This document shows, piece by piece, positions 1 through 12,407 of a DNA stretch of 64,000 bases. The translations under genes were made by a program, and so were the position numbers. The notes beneath the pieces are model-generated. The model made no database searches and had not been told where the DNA came from. It was given only the letters and a program-made list of their open reading frames with translations. Location: the NCBI RefSeq assembly GCF_000004075.3, contig NC_026657.2:7006001-7070000 (forward strand), written 5' to 3'. Every line of letters begins with the position of its first letter. The stretch's first letter is position 1. Source of the stretch: Cucumis sativus. Lineage: Eukaryota; Streptophyta; Magnoliopsida; Cucurbitales; Cucurbitaceae.

Positions 1-193
1 TCTTGTTTCTAAAGGTGTGTGAGAATAAGGATGTGTCTCTTTGATGAATCTTCTTTGGTTCTTGTGAAAAGGATATAATCTGAGTTCTTGATTTTGATCT
101 TAATTTCTTTGCAGTTTCGTTAATTGTCCAAGTTTGGAGGGTTTTTGTGGAATTTGTCTAATGATTTTCAATTGGGTTTTTGCATTATATTAG

Positions 194-720
194 GTTTGGT
201 CACTGGTGAGGAGATTTGATCAGCCCCAGAAGTATAAGCCTTTTGTTAGTCGTTGTGTGGTGAAAGGAGACCTGGGCATTGGAAGTGTGAGGGAAGTGAA
301 TGTGAAATCTGGTCTTCCTGCTACCACTAGTACTGAGAGGTTGGAGCTTCTTGATGATGAAGAACATATTCTCGGAATCAGGATCGTCGGTGGAGATCAC
401 CGGCTCAAAGTATGAAAGATTTAGCCTTTTTGATAATCAAAAGTATTCTTCTGTTTAAAGATGATTTCCATAAGTTTCTAAGCATTTCTGCTTAAATTAT
501 GCAGAACTACTCTTCCATCATGACTGTCCATCCAAAGGTTATTGATGGAAGACCTGGGACGCTTGTGATTGAGTCTTTCGTGGTTGATGTGCCTAATGGG
601 AACACAAAAGACGAGACGTGTTATTTTGTTAAGGCGTTAATCAGATGCAATCTTAAATCTTTGGCGGACGTATCGGAGAGAATGGCTGTGCAGGGACAAA
701 CTGAACCGCTCGAGAAATAG
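194..720 (+). CDS. PYL9-like: Abscisic acid receptor PYL8/PYL9-like, exons 2-3 (5' partial)
   Basis: Cytosolic/nuclear START-domain receptor that binds abscisic acid and then inhibits clade A PP2C phosphatases. The window holds two coding exons, 194-409 (72 codons, after a TTATATTAG acceptor) and 505-720 (72 codons including the TAG stop). The first coding exon must lie upstream, and bases 1-193 are intron. Visible hallmarks are the gate loop SGLPA followed by [17 protein letters not shown], the latch GGDHRLK at the end of the first exon shown, and the C-terminal helix start [21 protein letters not shown] split over the usual positions. The sequence best matches the monomeric subfamily I (PYL7-10) by the ending [18 protein letters not shown]. 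One subfamily signature differs mildly: the latch side reads ILGIRIVGG where Arabidopsis has ILSMRIVGG, as I recall it. The family assignment is firm; the exact orthologue number is inferred. Confidence 0.95.
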
Positions 721-1200
721 TTGGTTGGGAGAAAAGCAACTGAACATTGATGATGTGAATAGTTTCATGGTAGACCCAGAGGCCATTTTATTTAGCTCCC
801 ACTTGTGCTATGCCATGTAAAGATTGTTCAGAGCTATCCTATCACATTCTCTGAAGTTTTGGGTGTAAGTCTGGCGGTTGATTTTCCATCACATGGAGAT
901 GCATTTGGTTGGTTTTTTTACATGCTTTTTTTTTTTTTTTTTTTTTTTTTTGATCTTTCGTGTTACTCAGTTTCTTTCCTTTTTGAAAGGGCAACGAGGA
1001 TGAGTCTCCTCCTCTCCTTTACGCTAGCTAGCTATCCATGGATGAAATTTGGAAGATTCTCATTTTATGTTAAATTAACTTCAGTTTGTGCAGCATGGTA
1101 GCAGGAATTTAGGGCCTATGCATTGTAGCTAAAGGCAGTACTGCTATATATGTTTTGTACATACTTAGTCCTGAAATAAGTTAGTATATGTATCTGGCTT
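721..1200 (+). other. 3' UTR and downstream flank of the PYL gene
   Basis: No coding potential is seen. It contains a T-tract of over 20 bases near 928-951 and then ordinary AT-rich sequence. The transcript end probably lies somewhere around 1100-1300, but no clear poly(A) signal decides it. Confidence 0.4.
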
Positions 1201-2820
1201 CATACATGTCAGTCTTGACTCTCTTGACTAAAATTTTCCTGAGAATTTCTTCTCTTACTTTTGTTTTGTTATGTTATGAACTTATGACTGGATCATTTTG
1301 AAGCCAGCTGATTCTTCTTTTCTTCCTTTCTTTTTTTATTTTGTCTTGCTTTCTTTCTTTACTACCCAATTTTGATTACTATATTATTTGGAATCAGTTG
1401 CTTGAAATAGTATAAAAATATGGAATGGTCAATTTCTGCCTCTATTTACAACAATTAGGTATGTTCTTGTTGGAAAAAAATTGGATATGTAGTCATAGTT
1501 AATTCCATAGGAAAATTTCAAAATACATCTTTATTTGAGCCAAAAGTGAAAAAGTATACAAGAGCCATAGTTTCTGATCTTTTGCATAGAGTTTGTATAG
1601 CCCAGCTGGAAAGTTTGGATATAACCAAAAAGTTAGATGGTATATGAATTTATATATACTCTTTAATTTATATTGCATATATGAACAAGCTTAGTCAATA
1701 ATCTTTTGTTATTTTGTCAATGGGTTCTCAAAACTTTCAAATTTCGTCTAATATCACTTTTGATTAATTACACCAAGTTTAGGCACATATTTTCTGAAGT
1801 TCTAAAAATAAAATTGTTATTTTTTTTTAGATATGCTTAGGTTTAATTTCAAATTTACAAATTTTGTTTATAAGTCTTTTAATTTCTTGATACAAAACAT
1901 AAGCTAAGCTTCCATTGGTCTAGTAGGTGTACACTCAACTCCTTTTAACAATGTTCACGATTAAAGTTTACACGCGTATGGATGCACTCATTTTCCTTCT
2001 TTTACACTAACTTTCTAACTCTAAATTTTATACTTCAACTTAAGATCCTAAACACCAAGAAACAGTTGTGTTGGATAGTCTTATTGGTCACGGATTTTAA
2101 GAATAATTTTAAAAAGTTCCTCCAGCCATGATTTTTCCTTCTTCATAAACAAACAAAAAAAAAAAAGAAAGAAAGAAAGAAAGAAAGAAATGACTTTAAA
2201 TTATAAACTAATTAAGTAAGGCATTACATTACTATGAGACGTTTTTATGTATCGAAACTTGAAATAGATTGTTTATTGGTCCAATCCAATATTGAGTTTT
2301 GAAATACAATCTTGTATGATTTTAAGGTAAGGAAATAAATATATTTTTCTACCTACTTTTGGATTTAGTCTTAAGTAATGTTAATATTTTAATTATTTCA
2401 TAATTTTTACTTTTAATATATGTTAATTAAATTTAGAGTTTTAATAAGATGGCATGTGAGGTGAAGGTTTGACTAACTTCCAAAGAAAGTAATCAAAGGT
2501 ATCGAATCTAACAACTAAGCGATGGTCTGACATGTTTTGTTGCTATCTTTATTATTAATCACTAAACTCATGCTAATATTATTTATAAGTATTTATTTTC
2601 TCCAATTTTAAAATACTTGCAAGATTTAAATATCTAATTTTTTTAATTTCAAGTGAAACGTGTCTTGTAAAATGTGAAATTTATAATATCACTCATTTAA
2701 TTGATGCATAAAAACTAATTATGTGAATAATTTTACTTAGAACTAAGTAAGATGACTCAATTTTCATAATTTATTTCTTTACAAACAATTTGTGAATATT
2801 GCATGAAATTTTAATAACCA

Positions 2821-2856
<36 letters not shown>

Positions 2857-2900
2857 GCTAAGAGGTTCACTCGGTCAATAAAACTGCAACGCCATAGAAG
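1201..2900. other. Intergenic, AT-rich, with microsatellites
   Basis: No gene is recognised. It holds an (AAAG)n run at about 2160-2190 and a perfect (ATT)n run at 2821-2856, which sits about 70 bp upstream of the CHID1 start codon and so lies in or next to that promoter. The rest is low-complexity AT-rich sequence. Confidence 0.6.
2821..2856. repeat. (ATT)n microsatellite
   Basis: Twelve consecutive ATT/TTA triplets are visible directly in the sequence, just upstream of the CHID1 coding start. It is likely to vary in length between accessions. Confidence 0.95.
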
Positions 2901-2923
2901 CTCGTCGTGACCGACGCGCCGTC

Positions 2924-5900
2924 ATGGCCAAGAAGCGGGATCGCCAAGCCGTCTCAAATCGTCGGAAAAATCAAGTCGTCTCTTCCGACGATCACCAAAA
3001 CATCGTTGCTGATTCCTCCTCTGACCGGAGGCTCATTACCATTTTCGTTATATTCTTTATCATTTCTCCCGCCATTTCCGCTCTCGTCTATCTCAAGTAC
3101 ACTTCAAGTGGAAAATTTTCCGGCGCATCTGTTTTCGAAAGGGGGCTCGTCAAGACTGATATCAGCTATCAAGAAATCCTAGCTGTAAGTATAATTCGAA
3201 TTTCTGAATGCTAATTCCTCTTTTTTTTTTTTTTCACCCACTTCGGAAGTATTAGAAACTGATTTGGTTACTAGGGTTTAGGAATTTTGTTAACTTTCTG
3301 AGCTCTGGGTATGCCTAGTCTCATTATATCTTCAATGTAGGGAGTAATCTGAAAGAGGATAGCGTTGTTTATTAAATTTGCATCTTCAAGTAGGTAATTC
3401 TGTTGCTTAGGGTCTTCTTTTTGATGCAGGAGCACTCAAATGTCGCGGGAAATATCTCTCGCAATTATGATTATCCTGTACTTGCTTATATTACTCCATG
3501 GTATTCGCTTAGAAACTCACTTTGTGCCACTTTTAAGCTTTTTGTAATTTTGGGTTTAGAGAAATGTATTTGATAAAAGGGGCTGAGTTTATTGCTAGTT
3601 TGGGGGTTCCTAGTAAAAGAATTTCACTTCCATTGGAGTTGCATGAAGCTCCCTGCATTTGATACTTCTGAGTCGAATGGTTTTACTATTTGTGGGCTTT
3701 TAAATTATTTTGTTATATGTTGTTGTCTTGTCAATGCACTTTTTTCTCTTTCTCTCTCTCACTTCTTTTCCTTTCTTTTCTTTGTTCTGACTTTGAACTT
3801 TGGGGCATTTTCTGATCTTCGTGGCGGTCTGTATATCTCTCAACTTAACACTTCAACGCTGTTTACATGTTAAATTGCGCAGGAACTCCAGGGGCTATGA
3901 TATGGCAAAAAAGTTTAACTCCAAGTTTACACATTTATCACCGGTGTGGTATGATTTGAAGAGGTACACAAGTCATACCCATTTCCCCCCCTCTTTTTTT
4001 GTGAGCTTTTTCTTTCCAGAGGATAGATGACAAACTTGAATAGTTAAGAACATTTGGATTGAAAGAATCTTTTTACTCCTTCTCCTTTAAAACCTTTCTA
4101 TTATTTATAAGTCACGCTTCCAGTGATAGCACTAATTGGAGCACACTCAGCACACTTTTACAGTTCTACTTACATTTTTCACTTGGCGGTTCTTGACTGA
4201 GTGTAATTACGAGAAAGAAACACATGAAAGCGACATTCTTTGCTATTTATAATCATGCAGTTTACTTTCTACATTCTTTTTGTATTTCCTCCTTTTCCAT
4301 GTTACTGAGAGACATGTTATACATTTTCTTTTTCTTTCTTTCTTCTTTCTTCTTCTTACTTTCTTTCTCTCTGAGACAGCCATGGTTCCCACTTAGCGTT
4401 GGAGGGAAGACACAATGTTGATGAAGAATGGATCTCAGAGCTAAGACTGACTGGAGATGCACTGGTACACTGAAAGATGCATATTTTTTAGGCTACTTTA
4501 TATTAAAAATTCCTAGACTTCGCTGACTGTGCCCCTTGTTTAAAAAAGAACCCTACTCTTTGACGATTTTTTTGCTCAGGGCAGTTTTGAAAAATTTATG
4601 AAAGGTTAAGTGTAACATTGCAATTTTTGAAAGAACAGGGTTCTTTTCGGAACAAAGAACACATATGGGAATAGTCTTAGAAAGGTTGTGAATTTCTGAC
4701 AAATTGCTGGTCATTCAGGGAGCATTGGTTCAATGCTCACCTTTGAACGTACCTCTTATGCATAACTAGCAGTCTTAAATCATTTTATTTGAGCTTCGAT
4801 TGATGATAGTTAATTCATTCGGTAATTCTTAAGCAGATATTGCCTAGAGTGGCTGTTGAAGCACCTCCTACAGATCTGCTTAGAAAGAAGAAGCTGAAGG
4901 ACAAAGCTATTGATCTAATTGTAACAGAATGCAAGTAAGAATACACTGGATGGTTTGCTTGACTTTAGTATCTGATTTGGGATTTCTTAGATATCATGTT
5001 TAGAGCCAGACTCTTAGATGCTCTTACAAATTTCAGGGTCAAGATTGTTTTGCGAATTTAGATTGCAACCCAATTCAATTCGTTCCATATTTTCGGTGTA
5101 AATTGTGTATCTTTTGTTATCACAAATTTGATTTTGTTTAGTTTTCACGCTGTCGGACAACTTTCACAATCTTTGTTTTCTTTGTTCAGGGAAATGGGTT
5201 ATGATGGTATTGTGTTAGAATCCTGGTCAAGGTGGGTAGCGTATGGGATACTGCGTGATCCAGACATGAGGAATTTGGTAACTAGTTTCCTTCCCTGTTT
5301 TGAAGAAGCTGTATACTACTTGTCGCATAAGAAATGAAAAACGTTTTCATTTAAAAATCACCTATAGTTTTACATTTGTCAATACTTTTTTTCTTGGTTC
5401 TGTTTGGTTTAGTAAATGCTTTTTTCTTTTTGGCATACTTGTAGCATTTCGTTCTTCTGGTTTTAATATCTGTTCTTTCAACACGAAGTTGATTTAGTTT
5501 AGGGACGTTGGATATGAGTTTCTGTCATCAATATTTTTCCTGATGCACCTTGAAATATGGCTTTCTTGTTATCTAATTGAGGTTTTCCAAATCCAGAATG
5601 GATTTCTTATTAGGCTAATTTGAATTTTTCTATGGCGAGAATGGTGATTTTCTTTTTTGTTTTTGTTTTTGTCTTTGTTCTTCTTTCTTCTTTTTATGCA
5701 TGCCAAAATTGGAGGAGTGGGAGAGAGAGATGATTAGAATTAGTTTGTTAGTACAATCAGATTACCTAGGTTTTCTTGTTGCATATCATGGGAGCTTTCT
5801 AAGTATATAGGTGGTTAAAGTGACCACCATTGGTTTTGTCAACTTTTCTTTGTACTACTTTCAACGATTTCTGCCTGGAGATGAGGTGGTCTGTATGCGT

Positions 5901-7034
5901 TTTTCAGTTCAAATGTTGGATAACTGAGGGATCTGTGTTGATTCCTATTACAGGCACTGCAATTTATAAAGCAGCTTGGAAATGCCCTGCATTCAGAGCT
6001 CGAGAGTACGAGATCTAAGCAACCGTTGCAACTTGTGTACGTCATTGGCCCACCACATTCAGAGGTCTTAGAAGAGCATGAATTTGGGCCAAAAGATATG
6101 GAGAGCCTGACTGGTGCTGTGGATGGTTTCTCACTTATGACCTACGATTACTCTGGTGCTCATAACCCAGGCCCCAATGCTCCAGTGAATTGGATTCGTT
6201 CAACATTACGGCTATTGCTCGGTACCAAGGACATTAGCCTTGTTCAGCACAAGGCTATCAAGATATTTCTTGGAATCAACTTCTACGGCTATGATTTCAG
6301 CATGTCTGGAGGTAGAAACCATACTATCTTATACAATCCTTTCATTGAGTACAATTATGGATTCATGTAGGATAAGCTCCATCTTTTAGTTCAACTGGGG
6401 TTTCGCTATAGTATAATTTCTTAGCGAGTAACAGACTAAAACCCATGTAGTTTGGATTATCTTATCCAATTTCTCTTTTACCAAGAGGTTAATATCTCCA
6501 TCAGTTGATATCTTTTATATCCGAAACATCTTTTTGATAATAATGCCAATTAATTTTATATAGTTATAACAAAGAAATATATGTTATTCAATTTCACCTA
6601 AGAATTGAAGCTTGTACATTTGATAATTTTCTTTTAAACCTTATTTATCAATTTAGCCGTGATTATAATCAGCTTCAAGAGATGCCCTTTTTAGCAACTG
6701 TTAGATGACATAATACTAAATTTACTTTCTTCTATCAATCAATTGGTAAGTTAACAATAATAGTTCTATTTTGGTGCAATCAATAGGAGGTGGAGCTATC
6801 ACTGGAAGGGATTATCTGTCGTTGTTGGAGAAGTACAAGCCTGTGGTGCAGTGGGAGGGTATCAGTTCCGAACATTTCTTCTTATACACGGATTACAATC
6901 GAAACAAGCATGCAGTTTTTTTTCCATCACTGAAATCAATCTTCATACGTCTTGAGGTAGCTCAATCCTTCGGTACCGGTATCTCCATATGGGAAATCGG
7001 GCAAGGTTTGGATTACTTCTTTGATCTACTATGA
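2924..7034 (+). CDS. CHID1: Chitinase domain-containing protein 1 (CHID1), GH18-like
   Basis: Glycoside-hydrolase-18-fold protein of the CHID1/SI-CLP family, thought to bind oligosaccharides; its plant substrate is not settled. Eight exons: 2924-3184, 3430-3500, 3883-3963, 4380-4464, 4837-4934, 5190-5277, 5954-6311, 6787-7034. They join to 1290 nt, 429 aa. A basic N-terminus (MAKKRDRQ) precedes one hydrophobic segment at residues 37-57, which suggests a signal anchor and type II membrane topology. Family marks are AYITPW (about 106-111), [11 protein letters not shown], the strand-4 motif YDGIVLE (203-209; D204 and the catalytic-position E209 kept, the middle Asp of the GH18 DxxDxDxE motif absent), MTYDYSG (290-296) and the ending [17 protein letters not shown]. 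The intron 3 acceptor is inferred from reading frame alone ([17 protein letters not shown]) and is the least certain join. The loss of the middle acidic residue is typical of this family and makes strong chitinase activity doubtful. Confidence 0.93.
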
Positions 7035-8650
7035 AAAGTTTCAAATTTGTAGCGTTTCTTTACCTGCCTTTGAGCCAACCCCACCATGAAGTTTTGTTCA
7101 CTTTTCCGCCCTTGTGGTGCTTCAAATGGATGGTTCTATATGGTAAAAGATCTGAGTAGTGAACCATTGTGTTAGCTATAAAGACAGGATCGTGAACGGA
7201 TTCGCCATTCAACACTCACCAGAGAAGAGGGAAAATCATTCACATGTTTTGATGTAACTGTTGAGATGATACTAGTTTTGTTTTCAATCTTCTATAATAA
7301 ATTGTAACGAACTACTATTATAATTATCAATCCACATGGTGTTTTTTTTTAAAAAAAAAGTTATCGAGTTTTTTTCTTTTTCTTTTACTCTTCCTTAACC
7401 CTTTATTTTTTAGGAGTAAGAGCACTCTTGTGATTATTTGGTAAAATAACAATATTTATCAATCAATATTTAAATAGGGATAGTTGTAAATATTGCCATT
7501 AGATTCAAAATAATTAAGCATATATCAATATTTTAAAAAATATTTATAAATACAACAAAATCTGTCAAAATTTATCAATAACGAGAGTATTAATTTATTG
7601 ATAAACTATAGAAATCTATCACGAAATTTACAACTTTTTCAAAATGTTATTATTCATATAATTGTTATCAAATTATCCAAGTTTTAAATTCACACAATTT
7701 TCTAATATAACTTGTATTTTACAAAAGTGTTTAATAAGTTTTTCAAACGTTTATTTATTTGATTTTTCTTAAACCTTTTATTTTAAAATCTTTTTCTCTA
7801 TTCTTGAAATGAATTGGATTCAAATTAATTGTTTGATATCAATTTTGTGTCTAATAAATTGGTTAATAGTAAATGAGATGAATTGGATGAAGGATTTGTT
7901 GAAAAACTTATAAAATTTAATAGACTTAGATTTGAAGTCACATCACATACCAATTAGAACCTTTGTCAACTTCCATCTGTGTTGCTATTTTAAATTTTGA
8001 GGTATCAATTTTAGTTCATAAATTCTGTTCAGATCTGATGTATTTGAGTTTGGTTTTCTTTTTCTTTTGAAAAATGGGTCTATGAATATTCCAAATGTCT
8101 TATTATAGTTTTATTTATTTATTAAATCTTATAAGGATAATAATTTTCATCATTGCCACTATTCTGCTACCACTTGTTTCAACAGATAACGTGATACTGA
8201 TTATGAACATAAATCTGCTACAATTTTTAAGTGGTTGAAATAGAGTTTAAACATTGGGGGAAAGAACAGGAAAACTTCAAATAATCTAACAGAACACCCC
8301 TTTAATTTCTTTGTTCTGTAAATATCTTCAAACCTGTTTTTAGAATTCTAGTAAAAACTTTCTATCTTGTTCTTGAAATTTGACTGTTTCAAAAAGGAGA
8401 GGAGAAAAAAGTACCAACACAACAAACAAACACTTGAATCTTCTAAACACATTATACTGATTCATTATTCAATTTCATCTTATTACAAACTAACCATTCA
8501 ATTTGAATACTGTACTACAAAATTCTGTTAGAAAGTTCGTGGTGTAGTTCTACTATACTGAAACTTCTACATAAGTTCCAATGGGATTAGAGAAAATCAC
8601 ATCTTTCTACTCTAATTCTCAGCCACACAAACACATCTCTTTACCACAGA
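7035..8650. other. CHID1 3' flank and TROL promoter region
   Basis: No gene is seen. The CHID1 3' UTR probably ends near 7300 (AATAAATTG at about 7296). The stretch 7440-7690 is rich in TATTTATCAAT-like words and looks like a dispersed AT-rich repeat, although its ends are not defined. From about 8400 the sequence becomes C/A-rich and merges into the TROL 5' leader. Confidence 0.5.
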
Positions 8651-8876
8651 ATTCATCTTGCTACATGTCATCTTCTCATTGGTTGCAGATCATCAAACCA
8701 TTCCACCTCAGCACTCTGTTGCCAGCAAACAAAGACCCCTCAAGCTAAGCCTTGTCATCCCCTCCATTCAATCATATCCCCCACCAAAAAAAAAACCAGC
8801 CAAATTTAGCCTAAACCCTTTCTTGTTATGGTTGTTGAAGCTCTTTATTCAATTTTCTGAGCTTCAGAAAGTTGCC

Positions 8877-11800
8877 ATGGAGGCCCTCAATGCAGCAAGT
8901 TTAAGCCCCTTGGCTGTTCTTTCCGACAGAAAAAGAGAACCCAAAAAAATCTTCCCAATCCCATCTTCTTCCTCCTTCAAGCTCCCAAATTTTGGTAGTT
9001 TAAACACAAATTTATCAGTCCCACAAGGGTTTTGTTTATCAAAAAGCTTACAAGGAAGTTTACTGTTGTTATCTTCAGTATTCAATGCCGGGGTTTCTGG
9101 AGCTCTTACTTATGAGGAGGCTCTCCAACAATCTATGACCACTTCTTCATCTGGGGATTTAGATTTAAATGGGATTCTTGATGGGATTGTAAATTTTGGA
9201 ACAGAGAATCCTGGAATTGTTGTTGGCGGTGTTTCCATTTTGGCTCTCCCTTTGATTTTCTCTCTTTTTCAAGGAAAACCTAAGCCATGGGGTGTTGAAT
9301 CTGCTAAAAGTGCTTATGCTAAATTGGGTGAGGATTCTAATGCTCAGCTACTTGATATTAGATCGCCAATTGAAATAAGGAAAGTTGGTGCTCCTGATCT
9401 CAAGGGTTTGGGTAAAAAACCTGTGTCCATTACTTACAAAGGTGAAGATAAGCCTGGTTTCTTAAAGAAGCTTGGTTTGAAGTTCAAGGAGCCACAAAAT
9501 ACCACATTGTTCATTTTAGACAAGTAAGACTTTGCATTTGTTAACTTAGTTTAGATTTTAGAGCCTTGTTTTGTGATTTGTTAGAGTTTACTATTTAAAC
9601 TGCCAATAATGTACTGTCTTGTGATGGGTGTTAACTGAAAAAACAATGACAGGTCTAATAGATTCCATCAAGCTATATCACTAATTTGAAGATAAGAAAT
9701 GTTCTTTTATTTCACACGGATCAATTAAACAGATAGCGAAATATGTCATTTGGTTAGCGAAAACAAGAAGTATGTCAATGAACTACTTGTACTAAATGTA
9801 AGCATCTTTTGTGATTTATATATGATTGAAACCAAGTGGTAGTCTAGAATCATAGTTACTCTGCAAGCTAAGGTATGAAAATGATCTGTCTAAATCTTGT
9901 TGGAAGACAGATATGATGGGAGCTCTGAACTCGTTGCAGAGTTGGTAACTGTGAATGGATTCAAAGCTGCTTTTGCTATTAAAGATGGCGCAGAAGGACC
10001 TCGTGGATGGACGGTTATCACCATTCTTCTTAGTCTTCATGTTTTCATTCAAGGAAATGTTTCAGTATATTTTAGGAGGTTCTCACTTGGATCTATGTCT
10101 TGTGCAGAATAGTGGACTTCCATGGTTAACACCGAAGCCAGGTTTGAGTCTTAGCAGTCTAACAGATGCCATTGCTGGTGCATTCGGTGTATGCATTTCT
10201 ATTTCAATTTATCTACTTGCTCCTTTTTCCTTTGCATAACAATGCTTAAGTTTATAGGAAACAATAAGATTCTATTATGTTGAATCTCTCATGACTCTAA
10301 ACAGCACATTTAGGTGGAAAAATGTATGTACACATAGAAGCAGCCATGATTCTGAAACTATCATATTGCATTGTCTAGATTACAATGAAAAACACAATTG
10401 TTGTAGTAAATATATTCCCTATCTAGATAATATTTTCATCTTCCTTGCTCAAAATTGATCTAAAAAGAATGAAATGAACAAATTTTTTATTGAAATTTAT
10501 GTGTAGGAGGATTCTGAAGGTCTGCCTGCTGTTGCTACTGCTGTTGCTGCAGCAGCTACTGGATTAGGTTTATTGGCTTTTACTGAGGTTAGCCCATATC
10601 TTTTGCCTATGAAATTTCAACGAGAGAATCAATAATAATAAGCCTCAGATTACTTCTTTTGACAGATGGAAACGGTTCTCCAACTTCTGGGTTCAGCTGC
10701 AATCATTCAGTTTGTGAGCAGGAAACTCCTATATGCCGAGGTGAATTGAATGTTTGTATTCTAATGCTGTTTTCACCACTAAGATGCGTTTGAAAGAGGG
10801 TGTCAATCATTTTCATAAAAAAACAAGAACTGGTCATTTGGCGGTCAAAATTTTCCAAGATAGTGCATCCTAGGGTTGTTAATCATTAAAATTACACGTT
10901 GAACGCATAATTCAAGATGACACATCACAGGATTAATGTTATAGTGTGATGGCTATGTAGCCTATTCATTTTTTGCGATCATCTACTTTATATTGTCTAC
11001 TTCTCGTGGGACGTTGTTCTTTTATTCAGACGATAATTCATCGTCTTATAACCTCACTGCCATTTCATTATGTGACATTGGAATTGGTTACTGAAGTATA
11101 CTTGACCACAATATCCCTTGAAAATAGGATCGGAAGAAAACATTACAAGAAGTTGATGAGTTCTTAAATACAAAGGTGGCCCCACAAGATCTTGTTGATG
11201 AGTTGAAGGTGCTTGAAACTTAAGTTCATTACTTCAATCTACATACTTCTAAATTTCAATATTGCTGCTACAGTTACAATCTCACAATCTCGTCTGTTTT
11301 CCAATCAAACCATGTATCAATGTCAGGACATTGGAAAGGCTATATTACCATTACCTGCAACAGAGAAGGCGCTACCTGCACCAGCAGAGGCAGCTGTGGA
11401 GGCTGCAACGTCCAGTGACACCGTACAGAAAGCAGAAGCTGTTGTGGAGCCTGCTCTCGAGACAAATTCGGTTGCTAAACAAGAAGTAAAGGCAGAATCA
11501 CTGCCCAAAATCTCAAGGCCGCTTTCTCCATATCCTTCTGTAATTCTCGCATCCATGAGTATTTCTTTTCTTTGCATTTTTCTTCCCTAGCTTCTAGTTG
11601 TAGATTGCATCTCATAAAAGCGAAGAAACTTGTCAACTGCCAGGAAGAGCTTGGTTCATATAGCCATGTACATAAAGTGCTTCCAAAAGGACAACATTTA
11701 GGGAGCGTTTAGGACAAGGAATGGAGTTATGAACTTCTAAAACCGACGATCTATAGAGTTAATAAGACATAAAATCGATGTTTAAGTCTTAGGCCCACGA

Positions 11801-12407
11801 ACTCCTTGACCAAACAAGTAGTGGAATACACAACTCTACTCTCCCCAACTCCTTGGTCAAACACCCCCTTATAGTTCCACCTTTAGCACTTGCCATTACT
11901 CCGAAAACCAAAAATACAAATACGAGACACAAATATGACATGACACCGACATGGAGACAAGTCTAACTTTTTAAAATTTAGGACACAAACACAACAAGGA
12001 CACATTTATTAAAATATACATTTTTCTAAAAAAATATATACCATTTTTAAACAGGGAAACTCAAAGTCAATGAGTTTCTTTATTTCTATGCTTGAATGTA
12101 TTTTGCTTTCAAATTTTATTATTTTTGTCATCTATATATTGACTTAGTATGTGTAAGAATGTTTAATGCATATCAGCCCTATTTTGACAACTAGTCTTCA
12201 ACACATTTATTACACTAATAAGTGTCGGATACAGACACTCGCCAAACTAAAGTTTATGAGCTTCTTAGGCAGCACCTCAAGCCATGTTGTCTGTCAATGA
12301 CATTCATGATACATATATATAGAACCTCTAAATCTCCATGTTTTTATCTCTGGTTGCAGTATCCAGATTTCAGGCCTCCGACGTCTCCTACACCGTCGCA
12401 GCCGTAA
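8877..12407 (+). CDS. STR4: Thylakoid rhodanese-like protein TROL / rhodanese-like protein 4, chloroplastic
   Basis: Tethers ferredoxin-NADP reductase to thylakoid membranes and so influences electron partitioning after photosystem I. Exons 8877-9523, 9911-10013, 10108-10188, 10507-10587, 10666-10740, 11128-11208, 11327-11539 and 12360-12407 join to 1329 nt, 442 aa. The start [11 protein letters not shown] is the first in-frame ATG, although the frame stays open upstream to about 8658. A Ser/Lys-rich transit peptide comes first. A hydrophobic segment follows at about 110-131 ([19 protein letters not shown]). Next is a rhodanese domain beginning LLDIRSP (159-165), then an Ala-rich second membrane segment at about 285-325. 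An Ala/Glu/Pro-rich linker leads to the C-terminal FNR-recruiting motif, [12 protein letters not shown] with its Pro/Ser tail (about 420-442). No Cys sits in an obvious rhodanese active-site loop, consistent with a non-catalytic rhodanese. The last 15 residues, half of the FNR-binding tail, are on a separate tiny exon behind an 820-nt intron. Confidence 0.95.
11701..11868. mobile_element. Tourist/PIF-Harbinger-like MITE in intron 7 of TROL
   Basis: A 168-bp element with imperfect terminal inverted repeats. The left end reads GGGAGCGTTTAGGACAAGGA and the reverse complement of the right end reads GGGGGTGTTTGACCAAGGAG. It is flanked on both sides by the trinucleotide TTA (11698-11700 and 11869-11871), the target duplication expected for PIF/Harbinger elements. 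It has no coding capacity, so it is non-autonomous. It lies wholly inside the last TROL intron and leaves the splice sites alone. Confidence 0.82.

Noticed and set aside
7440-7690. A possible autonomous transposon
   Set aside because: The sequence only shows repetitive TATTTATCAAT-like words without ends, target duplication or coding frame, so no element was called.
8658-8876. Upstream extension of the TROL reading frame
   Set aside because: The frame is open but has no in-frame ATG before [11 protein letters not shown], and the transit peptide begins there in the family.
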